A DNA stretch of 7,575 bases from Bacteroidia bacterium (GTDB taxonomy: Bacteria > Bacteroidota > Bacteroidia > NS11-12g > UBA9320): the NCBI GenBank assembly GCA_022425465.1, contig JAKMFK010000040.1, positions 1 through 7,575 on the forward strand, in the 5' to 3' direction. Below the pieces are notes generated by a model, which ran no database searches, was not told the DNA's origin, and saw only the letters and a list, made by a program, of their open reading frames with translations. This document shows, piece by piece, positions 5,454 through 7,575 of the stretch. Numbering within the stretch: the first letter of the stretch is position 1; each line of letters starts with the position of its first letter. The translations under genes and the position numbers were made by a program.

Positions 5454-6482
5454 ATGATAATAAGAAGCAAAGCCCCACTTAGATTGGGTTTAGCCGGTGG
5501 AGGTACGGATGTTAGTCCGTATGCAGATTTGTATGGAGGATCTATATTAAATGCCACAATAAACATGTTTGCCCATACAACAATTATCCCAAAGGATGAT
5601 GGTAAAATTCATTTTGAGGCTCAAGATATGAATAAATATGAGCAGTATGAAGCAACAGATTATATTGAGCCAACAGGAGAACTTGCTTTATTAAAAGGAG
5701 TATATAACAGAATAGTAAAGGATTTTGTCAAAAAACCATTATCCTTTGAAATGTATACTAGCGTAGATGCTCCTCCAGGGTCAGGACTAGGTAGTAGTAG
5801 TACGTTAGTGGTTAGTATTATAGGGGCATTTGCAGAGTGGTGTAATATTCCGCTAGGTGAATATGATATTGCTCATTTGGCATATGAGATAGAACGTGTA
5901 GACTTAGGACTTAATGGAGGTAGACAAGATCAATATGCAGCTACTTTCGGCGGTTTTAACTTTATGGAGTTTTATGAAAATGATAAAGTAATAGTAAACC
6001 CACTACGTATTAAACAAAAATATGCGGCAGAATTAGAGAATAATCTAGTGCTATTTTACATGGGTACGAACAGGGAATCTGCGGGAATCATTGATCAACA
6101 AACAGCAAACATTAAAAAGAATAATGAAAATGCGCTAGAGGCTACTCATCGATTAAAGACACAAAGTATAAGGATGAAAGAAGTCGTATTAACAGGTAAA
6201 ATGGATGAAATTGGCGAGGTGATGCATTATGGTTGGGAATCAAAGAAGATGATGGCATCAGGCATTAGTAATCCTGATATTGATGCGATTTATGAAACAG
6301 CTATTCAGAATGGAGCTACTGGAGGAAAAATAAGTGGTGCAGGAGGGGGAGGATTCTTTTTCTTCTATTGTCCAGCTGTTTCGAGAATGGGTTTGATTAG
6401 AAGTTTAGAAAAATTTGGGGTAAAACCTCAAAACTATAGTTTTACGAAAACAGGACTGTATACCTACACATTACCATCATGA
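5454..6482 (+). CDS. hddA: D-glycero-alpha-D-manno-heptose 7-phosphate kinase (GHMP family)
   Basis: A cytoplasmic GHMP-superfamily kinase of 342 residues that would add phosphate to C1 of D-glycero-D-manno-heptose 7-phosphate, giving the alpha-1,7-bisphosphate. Motif 1 is R-S-K-A-P-L-R-L-G-L-A-G-G-G-T-D (4-19), which fits HddA-type sugar kinases well. The ATP-binding motif 2 is P-P-G-S-G-L-G-S-S-S-T (107-117), and motif 3 is G-G-K-I-S-G-A-G-G-G-G (290-300). The ATG at 5454 is chosen over the GTG at 5421 because it gives the family's usual N-terminus (M-I-I-R-S-K-A-P-L-R) and the extra 11 residues look like translated leader. It overlaps hddC by 4 nt, so the two are coupled. Related GHMP kinases act on other sugars; the neighbours decide for heptose. 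Confidence 0.9.
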   Translation: MIIRSKAPLRLGLAGGGTDVSPYADLYGGSILNATINMFAHTTIIPKDDGKIHFEAQDMNKYEQYEATDYIEPTGELALLKGVYNRIVKDFVKKPLSFEMYTSVDAPPGSGLGSSSTLVVSIIGAFAEWCNIPLGEYDIAHLAYEIERVDLGLNGGRQDQYAATFGGFNFMEFYENDKVIVNPLRIKQKYAAELENNLVLFYMGTNRESAGIIDQQTANIKKNNENALEATHRLKTQSIRMKEVVLTGKMDEIGEVMHYGWESKKMMASGISNPDIDAIYETAIQNGATGGKISGAGGGGFFFFYCPAVSRMGLIRSLEKFGVKPQNYSFTKTGLYTYTLPS

Positions 6483-7171
6483 AATTTGATGTAATCATAT
6501 TAGCTGGAGGACTCGGTACTCGATTAGCATCTGTAGTTAAAGATGTGCCTAAACCTATGGCACCAGTTGCAGAAAAACCTTTTTTAGATCATATTTTAAA
6601 TGGCCTGCCTTTAGGTCATGTCAATAAAATAATACTAGCAGTTGGTTATAAGTCAAATAAAGTAATCGATTATTATGGTGACCAGTACAAGAACATACCA
6701 ATTTTGTACTCTATTGAAGAAGTGCCACTGGGAACAGGGGGTGGCATTGGTTTAGCACTAAACCATGTGACTCAAGATACTGCTCTTATCTTGAATGGGG
6801 ATACCTATTTTGATGTTAACTATGAAGAATTTTGGGAAGCTCATAAAGATTCAAATACCCCAATCACCCTTGCTTTAAAGCAGATGCCTTCTCCAGATCG
6901 ATATGGGACTGTTTTGATGGAAAAGAATACCATTATTAAATTTCATGAGAAGCAAAAAGAGCTTACTACGGGCCTCATAAATGGGGGTTGTTATTGGGTT
7001 GATAGGAATATTATTGAGGTACTTCCAAAAGCTGAAAAGTATTCATTTGAAAAAGACTTTTTAGAATTGAGCGTCCAGAATAAATACCTTACGGGTTATA
7101 TTTCAGATGGCCTTTTTATTGACATAGGTATACCAGAAGATTATGAGCGAGCACAACAAATTTTTGCCTAA
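6479..7171 (+). CDS. hddC: D-glycero-alpha-D-manno-heptose 1-phosphate guanylyltransferase
   Basis: A 230-residue nucleotidyltransferase that would join GTP and heptose 1-phosphate into GDP-D-glycero-alpha-D-manno-heptose. The N-terminal signature L-A-G-G-L-G-T-R-L with downstream P-K-P-M (8-27) binds the nucleotide. G-T-G-G-G (85-89) and the metal-binding N-G-D (106-108) follow, and F-I-D-I-G-I-P-E-D-Y (213-222) is the typical end of the sugar-phosphate nucleotidyltransferase fold. Its length suits HddC, as it lacks the extra C-terminal domain of longer nucleotidyltransferases. The ATG overlaps the hddA stop in an ATGA junction. A related mannose-1-phosphate or glucose-1-phosphate enzyme is conceivable from the fold alone, but a heptose kinase before it and a GmhB-like phosphatase after it make the heptose assignment likely. 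Confidence 0.88.
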   Translation: MKFDVIILAGGLGTRLASVVKDVPKPMAPVAEKPFLDHILNGLPLGHVNKIILAVGYKSNKVIDYYGDQYKNIPILYSIEEVPLGTGGGIGLALNHVTQDTALILNGDTYFDVNYEEFWEAHKDSNTPITLALKQMPSPDRYGTVLMEKNTIIKFHEKQKELTTGLINGGCYWVDRNIIEVLPKAEKYSFEKDFLELSVQNKYLTGYISDGLFIDIGIPEDYERAQQIFA

Positions 7172-7575
7172 GGCACGAGACTGTAAAAAATATACACTTT
7201 TTATTGATCGTGATGGAGTAATCAATCAACCTATTATAGATGATTACGCCAAAAATCCAGATGAATTTATTTTTTGTGATGGAGCTTTAGATGCATTGAA
7301 AAAGCTTAAGCGATTATTTAGTCGTGTCATTTTAGTTACCAATCAACAGGGTGTAGGTAAGTGCATAATGACATCACAAGATTTGGAGAATGTGCATCTC
7401 AAGATGTATGATTCAATGAAGAAAGCCAATTCTAACTTTGATTTGATTTTATATGCACCATACTTAAAACAGGATAATCACACTTGGAGGAAACCCAATA
7501 CGGGGATGTTATTAAAAGCAAAAGAGTATTATCCTGATATTGATTTTTCTAAATCGATTATGGTCGGAGATTCAC
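7143..7575 (+). CDS. gmhB: HAD-family heptose 1,7-bisphosphate 7-phosphatase, 3' end cut by window
   Basis: The first 144 residues of a HAD phosphatase are visible before the window ends. Motif I is F-I-D-R-D-G-V-I-N (20-28) with nucleophile D22 and acid/base D24. Motif II is V-T-N-Q-Q-G-V-G (65-72), R-K-P-N-T-G-M-L (116-123) is the GmhB/HisB-type block, and V-G-D-S (141-144) begins motif IV. It would remove the C7 phosphate from heptose 1,7-bisphosphate between the HddA and HddC steps. The ATG at 7143 overlaps hddC by 29 bp and is the only in-frame ATG before motif I; a TTG at 7164 is an alternative. The four Zn ligands of E. coli GmhB are not conserved: the corresponding stretch reads Y-A-P-Y ... 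H-T-W-R-K-P. A histidinol-phosphatase relative is possible but unlikely in this context. Confidence 0.85.
   Translation, partial: MSEHNKFLPKARDCKKYTLFIDRDGVINQPIIDDYAKNPDEFIFCDGALDALKKLKRLFSRVILVTNQQGVGKCIMTSQDLENVHLKMYDSMKKANSNFDLILYAPYLKQDNHTWRKPNTGMLLKAKEYYPDIDFSKSIMVGDS

Noticed and set aside
5363..5566. 67-codon minus-strand frame over the umuC/hddA junction
   Set aside because: It overlaps the conserved hddA N-terminus antisense and has no recognisable features.

Overview
The window looks like a chromosomal segment of a marine member of the Bacteroidota. This is inferred from its AT-richness, the lipoprotein signal ending in S-C-K-K, the proteorhodopsin and Brp/Blh gene types, sparse Shine-Dalgarno sequences and promoter-like TAnnTTTG elements. 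No tRNA, rRNA, CRISPR array or insertion sequence was found.

Region 1 (1-462): the 3' part of a lipoprotein gene whose mature part is almost entirely Asp, Lys, Gly and Arg, encoded by near-identical 51-bp tandem repeats. A clear intrinsic terminator follows.

Region 2 (463-3593): the highlight, a compact light-harvesting locus. On the minus strand a single 663-residue gene encodes a lycopene beta-cyclase (CrtY-like) joined in frame to a Brp/Blh-type beta-carotene 15,15'-dioxygenase. Divergently, across a 355-bp intergenic region with repeats and promoter-like elements, lies a proton-pumping proteorhodopsin. The fused protein would take lycopene to beta-carotene and then to retinal, and the rhodopsin would bind that retinal. 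The rhodopsin also carries a Gly at the helix-E position that, in xanthorhodopsin-like proteins, opens a window for a carotenoid antenna. The rhodopsin gene has its own strong terminator.

Region 3 (3631-5382): a umuDC operon for SOS-type translesion synthesis, with a promoter-like sequence directly upstream and a 1-nt overlap between the two genes.

Region 4 (5441-7575, continuing off the window): an overlapping gene cluster for GDP-D-glycero-alpha-D-manno-heptose, with a GHMP-type heptose-7-phosphate kinase (hddA), a heptose-1-phosphate guanylyltransferase (hddC) and a HAD-type bisphosphatase (gmhB-like, cut by the window end). It probably supplies heptose for a surface glycan. The isomerase gmhA is not seen here.

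Three start sites deserve attention: crtY-blh must start at a TTG because an in-frame TAG lies four codons upstream; umuC is best started at the ATG at 4120; hddA is best started at the ATG at 5454, not the GTG at 5421.
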